Shown: positions 16,935 to 25,730 of the stretch, piece by piece
Numbering within the stretch: the first letter of the stretch is position 1
Layout: each line of letters begins with the position of its first letter
Source: Lachnospiraceae bacterium
GTDB lineage: Bacteria; Bacillota; Clostridia; Lachnospirales; Lachnospiraceae
Direction: 5' to 3'
DNA: 64,000 nt
Assembly (NCBI GenBank): GCA_021200995.1
Contig: JAJQFS010000082.1
Span: 47,442-111,441 of the forward strand
Made by a program: the position numbers and the translations under genes
The notes under the pieces: generated by a model
Told to the model about the DNA's origin: nothing
The model's database searches: none
The model's input: only the letters and a program-made list of their open reading frames with translations

Positions 16935-18146
16935 CTAATCAAGATAATCCTGTGTGTCATTTATTTCATCCGGCTCCTCCTCAAACAGCGTATCGTCCTC
17001 CGCCTCGTCCTCGAAGGTCAGCAGTTCAAACGCGTTCTCCTCAATTCCCAGTCTTTCATTCTTCTTTTTCCGACGCTTCGCGCTGCTCTCATAAATTACG
17101 TCCTCAATCCAGAAGACCACGTCCCGCGTGCGCCACCTTCTGTGAAGCCACGCCCGCCACAGGGCGACAACAGCCACAATCAGGACAAAGGAAAGCAGCA
17201 GCACCTGCGCAAACAGGATTCCCGCCAGGATATCCTCATAGCCTCTGGCAATATTTTCCCAATAGGGGAAAACAACGCCGGACAGACCCATGCTGCGGGC
17301 GCCGAAGTCCTGCCAGATTTCTATAAGATTCTCCGGGTCAAAGCGGTTCTGGTTCTCCACGATCACCACATCGCGGCTGCTCAGTTGCTCTGTCACCAGA
17401 TCCAGGGCATACCCGGTGACCGGATTGGGAATCAAAAGCTCGATTGTCTGCAGGCCACTGTCCGTGCCATAGAGGAAAAGACTTTCGCCGGAGACATAGA
17501 CGGTGCTCTCCCCATTACCAGCGGCATCGTTCATATAGCCGCTTTCCCGTTCATAAACCCCCACAACCTTATGCGGGATGTCCTGAATGTAGACATACTG
17601 TCCCACCACGTCGCTGCTGCCAAAGAGCTGCCAGGCCGCTTCCTCGTCGAGAATCACCACGTCCTGCATGATGTTATCCTCGCTGAAATAGCTGCCGTAT
17701 TTCAGTGTCAGCGGATGAAAGAGAAAGAAATCTCCTCCCACGCCGTACGCGTTGAGCGTAACGGTCGTCCTGTCTGACTCCATGGTAACGCTCCCCTGTG
17801 AAGCGTAGCTGTACGCCACGAGTCTAGCCGATTCGGATGCCTCCTCACCGACTGTGATGGAAGCCTCCTCCAGTTCGGAAAGCAGGTTATAATACAGCTC
17901 CAGCACCATATATTTCTGATCCTCGAGGCTGGAAAGCATCGACAGCTTCTCGCTCTCAGACAGATATACGCTGATATGCGCTGTTGCGCCGGTAGAATCC
18001 CAGGTGGACGCGACCTGCTCATGAAGAAGTCCCTTTTTCATTTTGCCGGATATAATCTGCAGGATTCCCGCCGCAATCAGGCAGATCAGGCAAAGTGTCA
18101 TCCATATGATTTTTTTCAGTGAAAGATGCAGCTGAAATCCGCTCAT
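16935..18146 (-). CDS. MacB-type periplasmic core domain protein without FtsX membrane domain
   Basis: 403 residues. A membrane segment at about 13-33 is followed by a 260-residue extracytoplasmic domain resembling MacB_PCD (LDEEAAWQLFGSSDVVGQYVYI, VVGVYERES), then one more membrane segment near 305-332 and a basic-then-acidic cytoplasmic tail. MacB/FtsX permeases have four membrane segments and pair with an ATPase; here two segments are seen and there is no ATPase gene in the window. It is 10 bp behind the HlyD-like gene, the usual adaptor partner. A structural or sensory role on the outer face of the membrane is inferred, not a standalone pump. Confidence 0.7.
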   Translation of the reverse strand: MSGFQLHLSLKKIIWMTLCLICLIAAGILQIISGKMKKGLLHEQVASTWDSTGATAHISVYLSESEKLSMLSSLEDQKYMVLELYYNLLSELEEASITVGEEASESARLVAYSYASQGSVTMESDRTTVTLNAYGVGGDFFLFHPLTLKYGSYFSEDNIMQDVVILDEEAAWQLFGSSDVVGQYVYIQDIPHKVVGVYERESGYMNDAAGNGESTVYVSGESLFLYGTDSGLQTIELLIPNPVTGYALDLVTEQLSSRDVVIVENQNRFDPENLIEIWQDFGARSMGLSGVVFPYWENIARGYEDILAGILFAQVLLLSFVLIVAVVALWRAWLHRRWRTRDVVFWIEDVIYESSAKRRKKKNERLGIEENAFELLTFEDEAEDDTLFEEEPDEINDTQDYLD

Positions 18147-18156
18147 AGCCTCCGTC

Positions 18157-19548
18157 CTAATCTGCCAGCCGGATCAACTGTCCGGCTTCCACCGGCGCAG
18201 TGGATGTAGTGATCACGAACTCGCCGCCGGTAAACGCGCCGCTGACTGCCGTGCGGCTGTCATCGCTCGCCAGCGCCTCCACACTCATACGCTCCGCGTA
18301 ATATCGGTTGCCAAGAGGGGAAGATTTCTGGGACACAATCAGTACAAATTTGCCGTTGGAATCCTCCCTGACGGCGCTGTTCGGCACCGTATAGGAATAG
18401 GTGGCGGATTTCTTCCCGATGGAAATGCTCAGGCTCTGTCCGTCCACAACGTCTCCCGTCACGGTAAAGGTCAGAATCTTATTCTGGCCGCGGCTTGTGG
18501 TATCCGTGGTAATCTTGGAAAGGACGACCGTGATGTCATTGTAATACCAGGAATTCTGCAGCTCCGCCACGTCCCCGAGGCTTAATGAATTGGCCTGTTC
18601 CGTGGTCACCGTGATCGTCATGGTATAGTCCTCGCCAGCGGGGTAAATTTCCACCGTGACCTCATCGTCGCCGACGGTTCGCCCGGCCCTGACATTGACC
18701 GTTTTGATCGTGCCGGAAACGGGCGCCTTGATCTCCGGGTCAATGGTATTGTCGTCCTCATTCAGCTCCGCCTGCAGTTCGGCGATCAGCTCCTCCTGAT
18801 CGGACATATCCTGCAAAAGCGTCAGGAACTTTTCCTCCGTAGTGTATTCCGCGATGATATCGTTGATTTCTTCTTTATTTTCCTCTACCTCGGCTTTCAT
18901 TTCCTCGACATAATCCTGATTGATGGTAATGACGTTGGACAGTCTGTCATACTCATCCTGGTCATCATTACTCTGCGCTTCTCGCAGAAGATCCTCCAGC
19001 CATTTGATCTCGTTCTCGTAAATATCGATTTCCTCTTCCAGCTTTTCATTTTTGCTTCTCAGCACGTTGATCTGTTCCTGGAAACCGCCAAACCCTGTGG
19101 TAGTACCGGTCTGGAGATTATAGGAGGTCTCGGTTGTCATATCAGCAGACAAAAGAAGCGTCTCATATTCTTCCCGCAGCTCCTGCAGCTTTTTCTGCGC
19201 CTCCTTCAGTTCGGTGGTGTCCTTTGCCTCCGCCTCGGGCACGTCCAGGGTAAAGAGAACGTCGCCTTCCTCCACTTCGTCGCCTTCCTTTACCTCCACG
19301 CTGATGACCTTCAGGGGCTCTTCTCCGGCCTCGGTGTAAACTTCCCAGGTGTCGCTGGCTTCCACGGTACCGGTGCCACGGATTTTGGTGGTGATGGTGC
19401 TGCTGGAAACATACTCGGCGGAGACCTCCGGCAGTGAATAGTTCATAATGGTGTTGGAAAAGAAGGTGAGGAGGAGCATGATGATCAAAAACACGATGAC
19501 CGCGTTTTTGATCCAGTCTCTTCTTTTGGTGGTTCCGATTTCGTTCAT
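18157..19548 (-). CDS. HlyD-family membrane fusion protein
   Basis: 463 residues: N-terminal membrane anchor (about 15-35), barrel and split lipoyl halves (GTVEASDTWEVY, VKEGDEVEEGDVLFTL; then IKAPVSGTIKTVNVRAGRTV), and between them a long coiled coil (about residues 97-265) rich in Glu/Lys/Leu. In Gram-positives such proteins pair with MacB-like permeases for export. GGGAGG precedes the ATG by nine bases. It starts the second half of this operon, after the inverted-repeat element at 19592-19744. The coiled coil is as long as in Gram-negative adaptors, although no outer membrane is expected here. Confidence 0.82.
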   Translation of the reverse strand: MNEIGTTKRRDWIKNAVIVFLIIMLLLTFFSNTIMNYSLPEVSAEYVSSSTITTKIRGTGTVEASDTWEVYTEAGEEPLKVISVEVKEGDEVEEGDVLFTLDVPEAEAKDTTELKEAQKKLQELREEYETLLLSADMTTETSYNLQTGTTTGFGGFQEQINVLRSKNEKLEEEIDIYENEIKWLEDLLREAQSNDDQDEYDRLSNVITINQDYVEEMKAEVEENKEEINDIIAEYTTEEKFLTLLQDMSDQEELIAELQAELNEDDNTIDPEIKAPVSGTIKTVNVRAGRTVGDDEVTVEIYPAGEDYTMTITVTTEQANSLSLGDVAELQNSWYYNDITVVLSKITTDTTSRGQNKILTFTVTGDVVDGQSLSISIGKKSATYSYTVPNSAVREDSNGKFVLIVSQKSSPLGNRYYAERMSVEALASDDSRTAVSGAFTGGEFVITTSTAPVEAGQLIRLAD

Positions 19549-19591
19549 TCCGATTTGCCTCCCATGCTATTGTACAATTCCAGCTAAGATC

Positions 19592-19744
19592 CGCATGAGA
19601 CACATAAACTGTTTCGCTCATGCTGTGCTGGACATTCCGATGAGCCTATGGGCGTAACAATCGTGTTCAGCAGAGGCTTCCACGATTGTTAATAGTCTCA
19701 TCTCCATAGCACATAAATCGCTCGACAGTTTATGTGTCTCATGC
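19592..19744. repeat. 153-bp element with 20-bp perfect terminal inverted repeats and nested stems
   Basis: The ends are GCATGAGACACATAAACTGT (19592-19611) and its exact reverse complement (19725-19744). Inside are AACAATCGTG paired with CACGATTGTT around 19657-19699, a CTATGG/CCATAG pair, a GCTCAT/ATGAGC pair and a second copy of CACATAAA that could compete for pairing. No coding potential is seen. It lies between the MalG-type permease and the HlyD-like gene. It may be a non-autonomous mobile element (MITE-like) or a structured mRNA segment; no clear target-site duplication is visible. Confidence 0.7.
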
Positions 19745-19781
19745 TCGCCTTGCAGCAATTTATGCGCTGAAAATCTAGATT

Positions 19782-20699
19782 CTAACCCTTAATTCCGCCT
19801 TGATATGTAATGCCCTCTACTAAATAATCCTCCCCATAGAGGAACACGAACAGGCAGGGGATCATGTAGATCGTGGCCACGGCGAAGGCCAGGCCCAGCT
19901 CTTCGCTGTTGATTTTGCTTAAGTATACGCTCAGCGGCTGGAGCGTGGAGTCCGATAACAGGATGATAGGCTGCTCCACCATATTCCAGTAGTCGATGAA
20001 GACCAGGATCGCCACAGAGCAGACCGCGCTCTTGCATAAGGGGAGGGCAATCTGAACGAAAATCTGGAATTCGCCGGCGCCGTCGATTTTGGCCGCCTCG
20101 ATGATACCCACCGGGATGCGCTTCATATATTTGGTCAGCAGATAGACTGAAAACGGAGAGAAAATGCCCGGCAGCCAGATGGCCCAGCGGGTGTCCAGAA
20201 TATTCAGCCAGTCGCTGACCAGGTAGTTGGGCACGAGCGTGACCTGGTAGGGCATCAGCATCAATATAATATAGGAAAAGAAAATAATCTGGCGCAGTCT
20301 CCCGTCATAGCGATAAAAGCCGTAGGCCGCAAGCGCCGCCACCACGATCTGAAACACCACAATCGGCACGACTAAAATCACGGAATTCCAGAACTTCAAA
20401 AGGTAGTCCGGACTTTTCAAAAGGACAGTGGCGTACTGTTCAAAGGACACCATATCCGGAATAAACTTCAGATTGACCTGCTCGGAAATAAAGACCTTGC
20501 CGCCCGACTCGGTCGTCGAAAAAATCACGCCGTAATTTGCTGAGATTTCCGTACTCGACATAAAGGAATTGGTGATGGTCAGCACGATCGGCGTTAAAAA
20601 CAGGATCGCGAAGCAAGCCGCGATGATGAAGGCGAAGGTCATCTGAACGATATGCAGGCTTTTTTTCAGAGTGCGTTTTTTTGTTTTTTTCTGATTCAT
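19782..20699 (-). CDS. CUT1 sugar ABC transporter permease (MalG type)
   Basis: 305 residues, six membrane segments, EAA loop IIEAAKIDGAGEFQIFVQI. The start ATG shares its A with the TGA stop of the MalF-type gene upstream, so the two are translationally coupled. An insertion of about 30 residues between segments one and two (VIFSTTESGGKVFISEQVNL) lies outside the membrane and is typical of the glycerol-phosphate/oligosaccharide branch. Its transported solute is unknown. Partner permease 20699-21619, binding protein 21682-23994. Confidence 0.9.
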   Translation of the reverse strand: MNQKKTKKRTLKKSLHIVQMTFAFIIAACFAILFLTPIVLTITNSFMSSTEISANYGVIFSTTESGGKVFISEQVNLKFIPDMVSFEQYATVLLKSPDYLLKFWNSVILVVPIVVFQIVVAALAAYGFYRYDGRLRQIIFFSYIILMLMPYQVTLVPNYLVSDWLNILDTRWAIWLPGIFSPFSVYLLTKYMKRIPVGIIEAAKIDGAGEFQIFVQIALPLCKSAVCSVAILVFIDYWNMVEQPIILLSDSTLQPLSVYLSKINSEELGLAFAVATIYMIPCLFVFLYGEDYLVEGITYQGGIKG

Positions 20700-21619
20700 C
20701 AGCCCTCCACGTCCTTTCCGAAATAATTCTCAATGAGAAAGAGGATCCCGATCACCACGATCATAAAGAGACTCATCAGGATGGCCGCCGCGGACAGGTT
20801 CTGGTAATTGAGCTTGCGGAACATATTGTTCATATAATGCTGCAGCATGTAAATCCAGTCCGTCGGATTGTCTCCGGTCAACAGGTAAACCTCGCGGAAG
20901 ACCTTGAAGGAATTAATTAATGACATGATCGTCACAAATAATACTGTGGAGGTCATATACCGAAGCTTCACATGCCAGAAAATCTGGAACTGGCTGGCCT
21001 TCTCCAGCACGGCCACCTCCACCAGCTCCTGCGGGATATTGGACAGGGCCGCCATGAAGAGGATCATGTTGTAGCCCAGGTTTTTCCATAAGAATAAAAT
21101 GACGATAACGATGGTTCCGTATGAGGATTTCAGCCAGTCGATTTTATTCTCCACGCCGATAAAGGAGAACCACTGGTTGACCGCGCCGTTGTAGTCAAAG
21201 AGCACCTGCCAGACTAAGACGACGCTGGCCACTGGTACCATCATGGGGCTTAAAAAGAAGGTGCGGAACTGACTGCGCAGGGGAATCTTCCACTGCAGCA
21301 CCAGGGCCAATAACAGAGACAGCACCACGGCTAACGGCACCGCGATTGCTGAAAATCGCAGGGTATTGCGCACGGCCTGCTTAAAAGCGGTATTATTGAC
21401 GAGCTTCACAAAGTTGTCGAGGCCGACGAAGTTCATGCTGACCGGGTTGTCCACTACAGAGTAGGCAATCACAACCAGAAAAGGGACAAAGAAAAAAGTA
21501 AGCACACCCAGAAGGCTCGGCGCCAGGAACGCGGCGGAAAGGTGCTTGATTTTGCGCCTCTGCCTGCCCGCCTTCGCTTTGGGTTTCACGGATGTATTCT
21601 TTTTTGGTATGAAACCCAT
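20699..21619 (-). CDS. CUT1 sugar ABC transporter permease (MalF type) with degenerate EAA loop
   Basis: 306 residues with six membrane segments. The ATG at 21619 (MGFIPKKN) has AGGAGG eight bases upstream, so the upstream in-frame ATG at 21646 is rejected. The cytoplasmic EAA loop reads LVEVAVLEKASQFQIFWHV: the Gly of the usual EAAxxDGA motif is Lys and the Asp is Glu. The partner MalG has an intact loop. ATPase docking may therefore be asymmetric or use a special ATPase. Ends ENYFGKDVEG. Confidence 0.87.
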   Translation of the reverse strand: MGFIPKKNTSVKPKAKAGRQRRKIKHLSAAFLAPSLLGVLTFFFVPFLVVIAYSVVDNPVSMNFVGLDNFVKLVNNTAFKQAVRNTLRFSAIAVPLAVVLSLLLALVLQWKIPLRSQFRTFFLSPMMVPVASVVLVWQVLFDYNGAVNQWFSFIGVENKIDWLKSSYGTIVIVILFLWKNLGYNMILFMAALSNIPQELVEVAVLEKASQFQIFWHVKLRYMTSTVLFVTIMSLINSFKVFREVYLLTGDNPTDWIYMLQHYMNNMFRKLNYQNLSAAAILMSLFMIVVIGILFLIENYFGKDVEG

Positions 21620-21681
21620 TTCAGGTGCCTCCTTCATGTCTCTCAATCCTGCGGTTATGTTCTGTCCCGTTCTGCAAATGA

Positions 21682-23994
21682 TCAGCTGTTCTCGCTTAAA
21701 TATAAACTCACGCGATTCTGAATAATCGCCGCCGCGTCATCCACGCTCTTCTGACCGGAGAAGAAGCTGCCCGCCTCCTCCTCAATGATCGCCAGAATCT
21801 CCGAATTACCGTCACTGTTTTCCACTGCCACAGCACCGTTCAGAAGCTCATAGAATTCCTCCACGTCCTCCTCCGTGCAGGGCACATACCAGTACTCCCA
21901 GCCGTCCTGATAGCCGATGCCGCTGCTGCCGCCGATCACAATCGGGTTGCCGTCCTCATCCAGGTAAGGGTCGCCGTTTTCATCCACCTCATACTCGACC
22001 GTCGTCTCTTCCTCAAAATAAGCATCCAGCTCTTCCTGCAGAACAGAAAAACCATATCCACCCCATGTCGTTTCTTCGGTCAGTGTAGACACAATAAAGT
22101 CCGCCGCGGCGTCCTTGTACTCCGATTTGCTGCAGATCGCGTATGCGGAGCCGGCCGCGTTGATGACCGCGCCGTTCCCGCCCACGCCCGGAAAACCAAT
22201 CTTTGTATACTCTTTTCCCTCAAAATGGGCTCTGTACAGCTGGAGCGATTCCAGGTCGTAAATATAGAGCTCCTCAGCTGCAAGTGTCCCATTCTGAATC
22301 CTGGTCGGTTCACTCTCCTCCCAGGAACCATCGAATTCCTCCGGGAACGAGGCCGCCAGTTTCAGCAGCGCCTTGAATTCCTCGCTGTCGAAGCTGCAGG
22401 TATTGTCCTCCTCATGGATAAAACTGCTGTATCCATAGGTAAGCAGCTCATTCAGCATCGAACTTCTCGTCCAGCCCATGAACCACTCCATTCCTTCAGG
22501 AAGGTTCGCGATTACCTCCGCTGCCTCCTCAAGCGTCCAGCCCGGTTCACTGCCCACCAGCTCCGTCAGGGCATAGACAGTCCGTATGGTGAACTGTCCC
22601 GGCAGTTCATAAAGACTGCCGTCGCGCAGATAGGCGTCATAAACCTGCGTTACAAACTGATCCCGGGTATATCCTCTCTCATTCAGATACGGCACCAGAT
22701 CCTCTAAAAGTCCGCTGCTGATCAGGGTATTTGTATTCACGCCATAACCTGTCATGATAATATCCGCGCCGTCGCCGCTCACCAGGTCGTTCTGCATCCG
22801 GGTCACAGCGTCATCATAATAGGTCTCATAGTCATTATAATCAATTGTAGTATAATCCAGATAGGTCTTAATTTCAATGCGGTACTGGTCATTTGCCTTA
22901 TTAAAAGCGACGACATATTCCTGGGTATAGCTGTCGTTGGAAAAGAGTGCCAGGGTAAGCGTTGTCTTCTCCGACACCTCGCTGCTCTCCTTGCGCGTCA
23001 CGAGCGACATGCTCTCATTGTAGGAGTTGGCAGAGTAATCATAAGTCTCCACCACCATGGTATCCTCATCTATGTAATACACCGCGTCGACATTATAACC
23101 CACAATGTCCAGGCTGACCCAGTCAAAAAGAATCTCTGTCTCGCCGGTCGAAGCGTCATAGCGATACATATTCATGCCGGAGCTGTCGCCGTAAATCACA
23201 CTGCCGTCTGCAAGGACATTGACCGTATTGGAATCAAAATTCGTCACCCCGAAATCAATCGGCTCGAAAGCCTCTGTATCAGGGTTGACAAAGGCCAGCT
23301 GATATCCGTCTTCATAATAGGTAGCGAACACCCGTCCGTCCTCAGACAGTGCCAGCGAATTCAGCCAGTTGGGAACCGCGATCTGAGCAATCTGATTTCC
23401 CTCCATGTCCATCACCACCACGGCGGAATCACAGCCCAGATAGATATATCCGTCCATGCCGACAATCACCTCGCTGATATAGGCATAATCGTTCTGTTCC
23501 TCCAGTCTGGACATCAGATCATCCAGTGAAAACTCACTTTTCGTCTCTCCGTTTCCGTCCAGAACCTTCAGCGAATAGTGTGTTTCCTCGTCATAATAAG
23601 CCTCCAACAGTACAAAGCCCGCTGAATCACCCTCCGGTATAATCGCGGCATTGTTCACATAAAAATCCCCGGCCGGCTTATAGTCTATCGTCTTTACGGA
23701 ACCTGTGTCCAGATCCATCACGAGCAGACCGATATTCGTTCCATCCTCATCGTACACGGTATGGGATCTGAGAAGCTGGTGTACGAAACAGCCGTGAGTT
23801 GAATAGTAGCCGTTTTCGCTGTCATCCTCAAGACCCCAGTCCATGTCCTCCAGAACATAGACCCAGGTGAGCGCGTTCTCCTCCTCCTTTTGCGTATCAT
23901 TGCTGCTGTCCGCGCTTTGTGAGGAACAGCCCGTAAACAGCATAAGAACCATCAGCAAAGTCGATAAGATAACCGTCAGGGTTTTCTTTTTCAT
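21682..23994 (-). CDS. giant solute-binding lipoprotein with N-terminal propeller-like domain
   Basis: 770 residues; lipobox LFTGC with Cys23. Residues ~40-385 carry repeated strand motifs with MDLDTGSVKTIDY, VVMDMEGNQIAQIAV and LALSEDGRVFATYY, like propeller blades, and from about 390 a family 1-type solute-binding domain starts (KTTLTLALFSNDSYTQEYVVAFNK). The ATG at 23994 follows AGGAGG by five bases; upstream in-frame codons overlap the region before comM's end and are not family-like. First gene of the operon running to 14390. Paralog of the 14390 protein. Confidence 0.78.
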   Translation of the reverse strand: MKKKTLTVILSTLLMVLMLFTGCSSQSADSSNDTQKEEENALTWVYVLEDMDWGLEDDSENGYYSTHGCFVHQLLRSHTVYDEDGTNIGLLVMDLDTGSVKTIDYKPAGDFYVNNAAIIPEGDSAGFVLLEAYYDEETHYSLKVLDGNGETKSEFSLDDLMSRLEEQNDYAYISEVIVGMDGYIYLGCDSAVVVMDMEGNQIAQIAVPNWLNSLALSEDGRVFATYYEDGYQLAFVNPDTEAFEPIDFGVTNFDSNTVNVLADGSVIYGDSSGMNMYRYDASTGETEILFDWVSLDIVGYNVDAVYYIDEDTMVVETYDYSANSYNESMSLVTRKESSEVSEKTTLTLALFSNDSYTQEYVVAFNKANDQYRIEIKTYLDYTTIDYNDYETYYDDAVTRMQNDLVSGDGADIIMTGYGVNTNTLISSGLLEDLVPYLNERGYTRDQFVTQVYDAYLRDGSLYELPGQFTIRTVYALTELVGSEPGWTLEEAAEVIANLPEGMEWFMGWTRSSMLNELLTYGYSSFIHEEDNTCSFDSEEFKALLKLAASFPEEFDGSWEESEPTRIQNGTLAAEELYIYDLESLQLYRAHFEGKEYTKIGFPGVGGNGAVINAAGSAYAICSKSEYKDAAADFIVSTLTEETTWGGYGFSVLQEELDAYFEEETTVEYEVDENGDPYLDEDGNPIVIGGSSGIGYQDGWEYWYVPCTEEDVEEFYELLNGAVAVENSDGNSEILAIIEEEAGSFFSGQKSVDDAAAIIQNRVSLYLSENS

Positions 23995-24113
23995 GAAGAC
24001 CTCCTGGTAAAGTGATTGTACCGCCAGATTGTATCCAAGTTGTAACATCCGGTACCAGATAGAGTATACAACAGATTCATTCAGAATACTATTTAAGAAT
24101 TTATGAAGATTAC

Positions 24114-25628
24114 CTACCTCTGCATCCGGTAGCATGCCGCCTCCTTCAGATGCGCCTCCTGTATCAGCTCACTGCCCTCTAAGTCCGCGATCGTCCGCGC
24201 CACCTTCAACAGTCTGTGATACGCCCGCGCTGACAGCTGAAGACGTTCAAACAAAATGCCTGCGCACCGCTCAGTCTCCTTTGTCATGGAACAGTAACGC
24301 GCGATATCCTTTGCAGGAATCTGAGAATTAAAGCGGATCGGCGTCCCCATAAAACGCTCCTGCTGCCGTTCTCTTGCCCTGAGAACACGGGCTCGCATCA
24401 CGGCGCTGCTCTCGGAAGGCTTCCTCTCTCTTAACTCCTCAATCCGCACGGCCGACACCTGACAGCACAGATCGATCCGGTCGAGGATAGGCCCGGAAAT
24501 TTTCCCCAGATAACGCTCGATTTCCGCGTCCGTGCATTTACAGCGGTTACGGTCCGGATAATAACCGCAGGGGCAGGGGTTCATCGCCGCCACCAGCATG
24601 AAATCCGCCGGGAAGGAATAGATTGCCTCGCTTCTGGCGATCTGCACCCGTTTTTCCTCCATGGGCTGGCGCAGCACTTCCAGCACGTCCCGCCGAAACT
24701 CCGGCAGCTCGTCCAGAAAGAGAACCGCGCGGTGCGCGAGAGAAATCACGCCCGGCCTGGGAATGCGGCCACCGCCCGCCATGGCCTGCACAGACATGGT
24801 GTGATGCGGATTTAAAAATGGGCGCGTGGTGATAAAGGGCGTGTTTTCATCCAGCTTTCCGGCCACACTGTAAATGCTGGAAATTTCCATACTCTCTTCG
24901 GCGGAAAGGGGCGGCAGAATGGAGGGCAGTCGCCTGGCAATCATCGTTTTCCCCGCGCCGGGAGGCCCGATCAGGAGGAAATGATGGAAACCGGCGGCCG
25001 CGATCTGCGCGGCCCTGCGCGCCTGCAGCTGTCCCTGCACCTCCGAAAAGTCCGCTGTATCCAACGCCGACTTTTCCTGAAAATAAGCCTCCGTATCCAG
25101 AACATAAGGCTCCCTCTTTTCTCCGGACAGCAGCTTAAGGACATCTGTCAGGTTGTCCATGCCGTAAACCTCTATGCCCTGAACAAACGCGCCCTCCCCG
25201 GCATTTGCCAGAGGCAGGACCACCCTTGCAAAGCCCTGCTTTTTGGCCTCATTCACAATGGGCAGGACGCCCTGGACGCCCCTGAGCTCCCCGTTTAAGC
25301 CCAGTTCTCCTAAAAAAAGCGTCTCCTCAAGCCCTTCCGCTTTGATTTCCCCGGACGCGTAAAGCGCGCCGACGGCGATGGGCAGGTCAAGCCCCGTGCC
25401 TGCCTTTTTTAAGTGCGCCGGACTGACATTGACCGTGATGCGCAGGTTCGGCAGCTGTTTTCCGATATTTTTGACCGCCACGCGGACGCGCTCCCTGGCT
25501 TCTTTGACCTCAAAGGCCATATTGCCCACCATATCAAATGAAGGCAGGCCGAAAGACGCGTCGACCTCGGCCCTAAGCATCCTGGCATACATGCCCTGCA
25601 TCATCCCGCTGTAAACATACGTGTACAT
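24114..25628 (-). CDS. comM: YifB/ComM family AAA+ branch-migration helicase
   Basis: 504 residues, full length. N-terminal Lon-protease-like fold (MYTYVYSGMMQGMYARM, NVSPAHLKKAGTGLDLPIA), Walker A GPPGAGKT (221-228), Walker B VLFLDELPEF (301-310), the zinc cluster CPCGYYPDRNRCKC (351-364) and the Mg-chelatase C-terminal helical domain. ComM promotes integration of transforming DNA by branch migration. GGGGAGG lies seven bases before the ATG but is fully buried in the 16-bp stem at 25636-25680, which also occurs upstream of dprA. That points to shared control of natural transformation genes. Confidence 0.93.
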   Translation of the reverse strand: MYTYVYSGMMQGMYARMLRAEVDASFGLPSFDMVGNMAFEVKEARERVRVAVKNIGKQLPNLRITVNVSPAHLKKAGTGLDLPIAVGALYASGEIKAEGLEETLFLGELGLNGELRGVQGVLPIVNEAKKQGFARVVLPLANAGEGAFVQGIEVYGMDNLTDVLKLLSGEKREPYVLDTEAYFQEKSALDTADFSEVQGQLQARRAAQIAAAGFHHFLLIGPPGAGKTMIARRLPSILPPLSAEESMEISSIYSVAGKLDENTPFITTRPFLNPHHTMSVQAMAGGGRIPRPGVISLAHRAVLFLDELPEFRRDVLEVLRQPMEEKRVQIARSEAIYSFPADFMLVAAMNPCPCGYYPDRNRCKCTDAEIERYLGKISGPILDRIDLCCQVSAVRIEELRERKPSESSAVMRARVLRARERQQERFMGTPIRFNSQIPAKDIARYCSMTKETERCAGILFERLQLSARAYHRLLKVARTIADLEGSELIQEAHLKEAACYRMQR

Positions 25629-25635
25629 AAAATTA

Positions 25636-25693
25636 CCTCCCCGTGCATATAGTTGTTCACCTTATATATGCACGGGGAGGCCATTTTTTCGCG
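25636..25693 (-). promoter_or_regulatory. Shine-Dalgarno-sequestering hairpin upstream of comM, shared with dprA
   Basis: Perfect 16-bp inverted repeat (arms 25636-25651 and 25665-25680) around a 13-base loop. In the comM mRNA the 3' arm ends GGGGAGG, the ribosome site, seven bases before the ATG. The inner stem GTGCATATA/TATATGCAC, the GTGAAC core of the loop and the CGCGAAAAAA block at 25684-25693 are all repeated at the same spacing upstream of dprA. It could act as a translational switch, an attenuator or a DNA operator. Confidence 0.75.
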
Positions 25694-25730
25694 TTTTTAT
25701 TTTATTAAATTTTTATAAACCGATTTTCAA

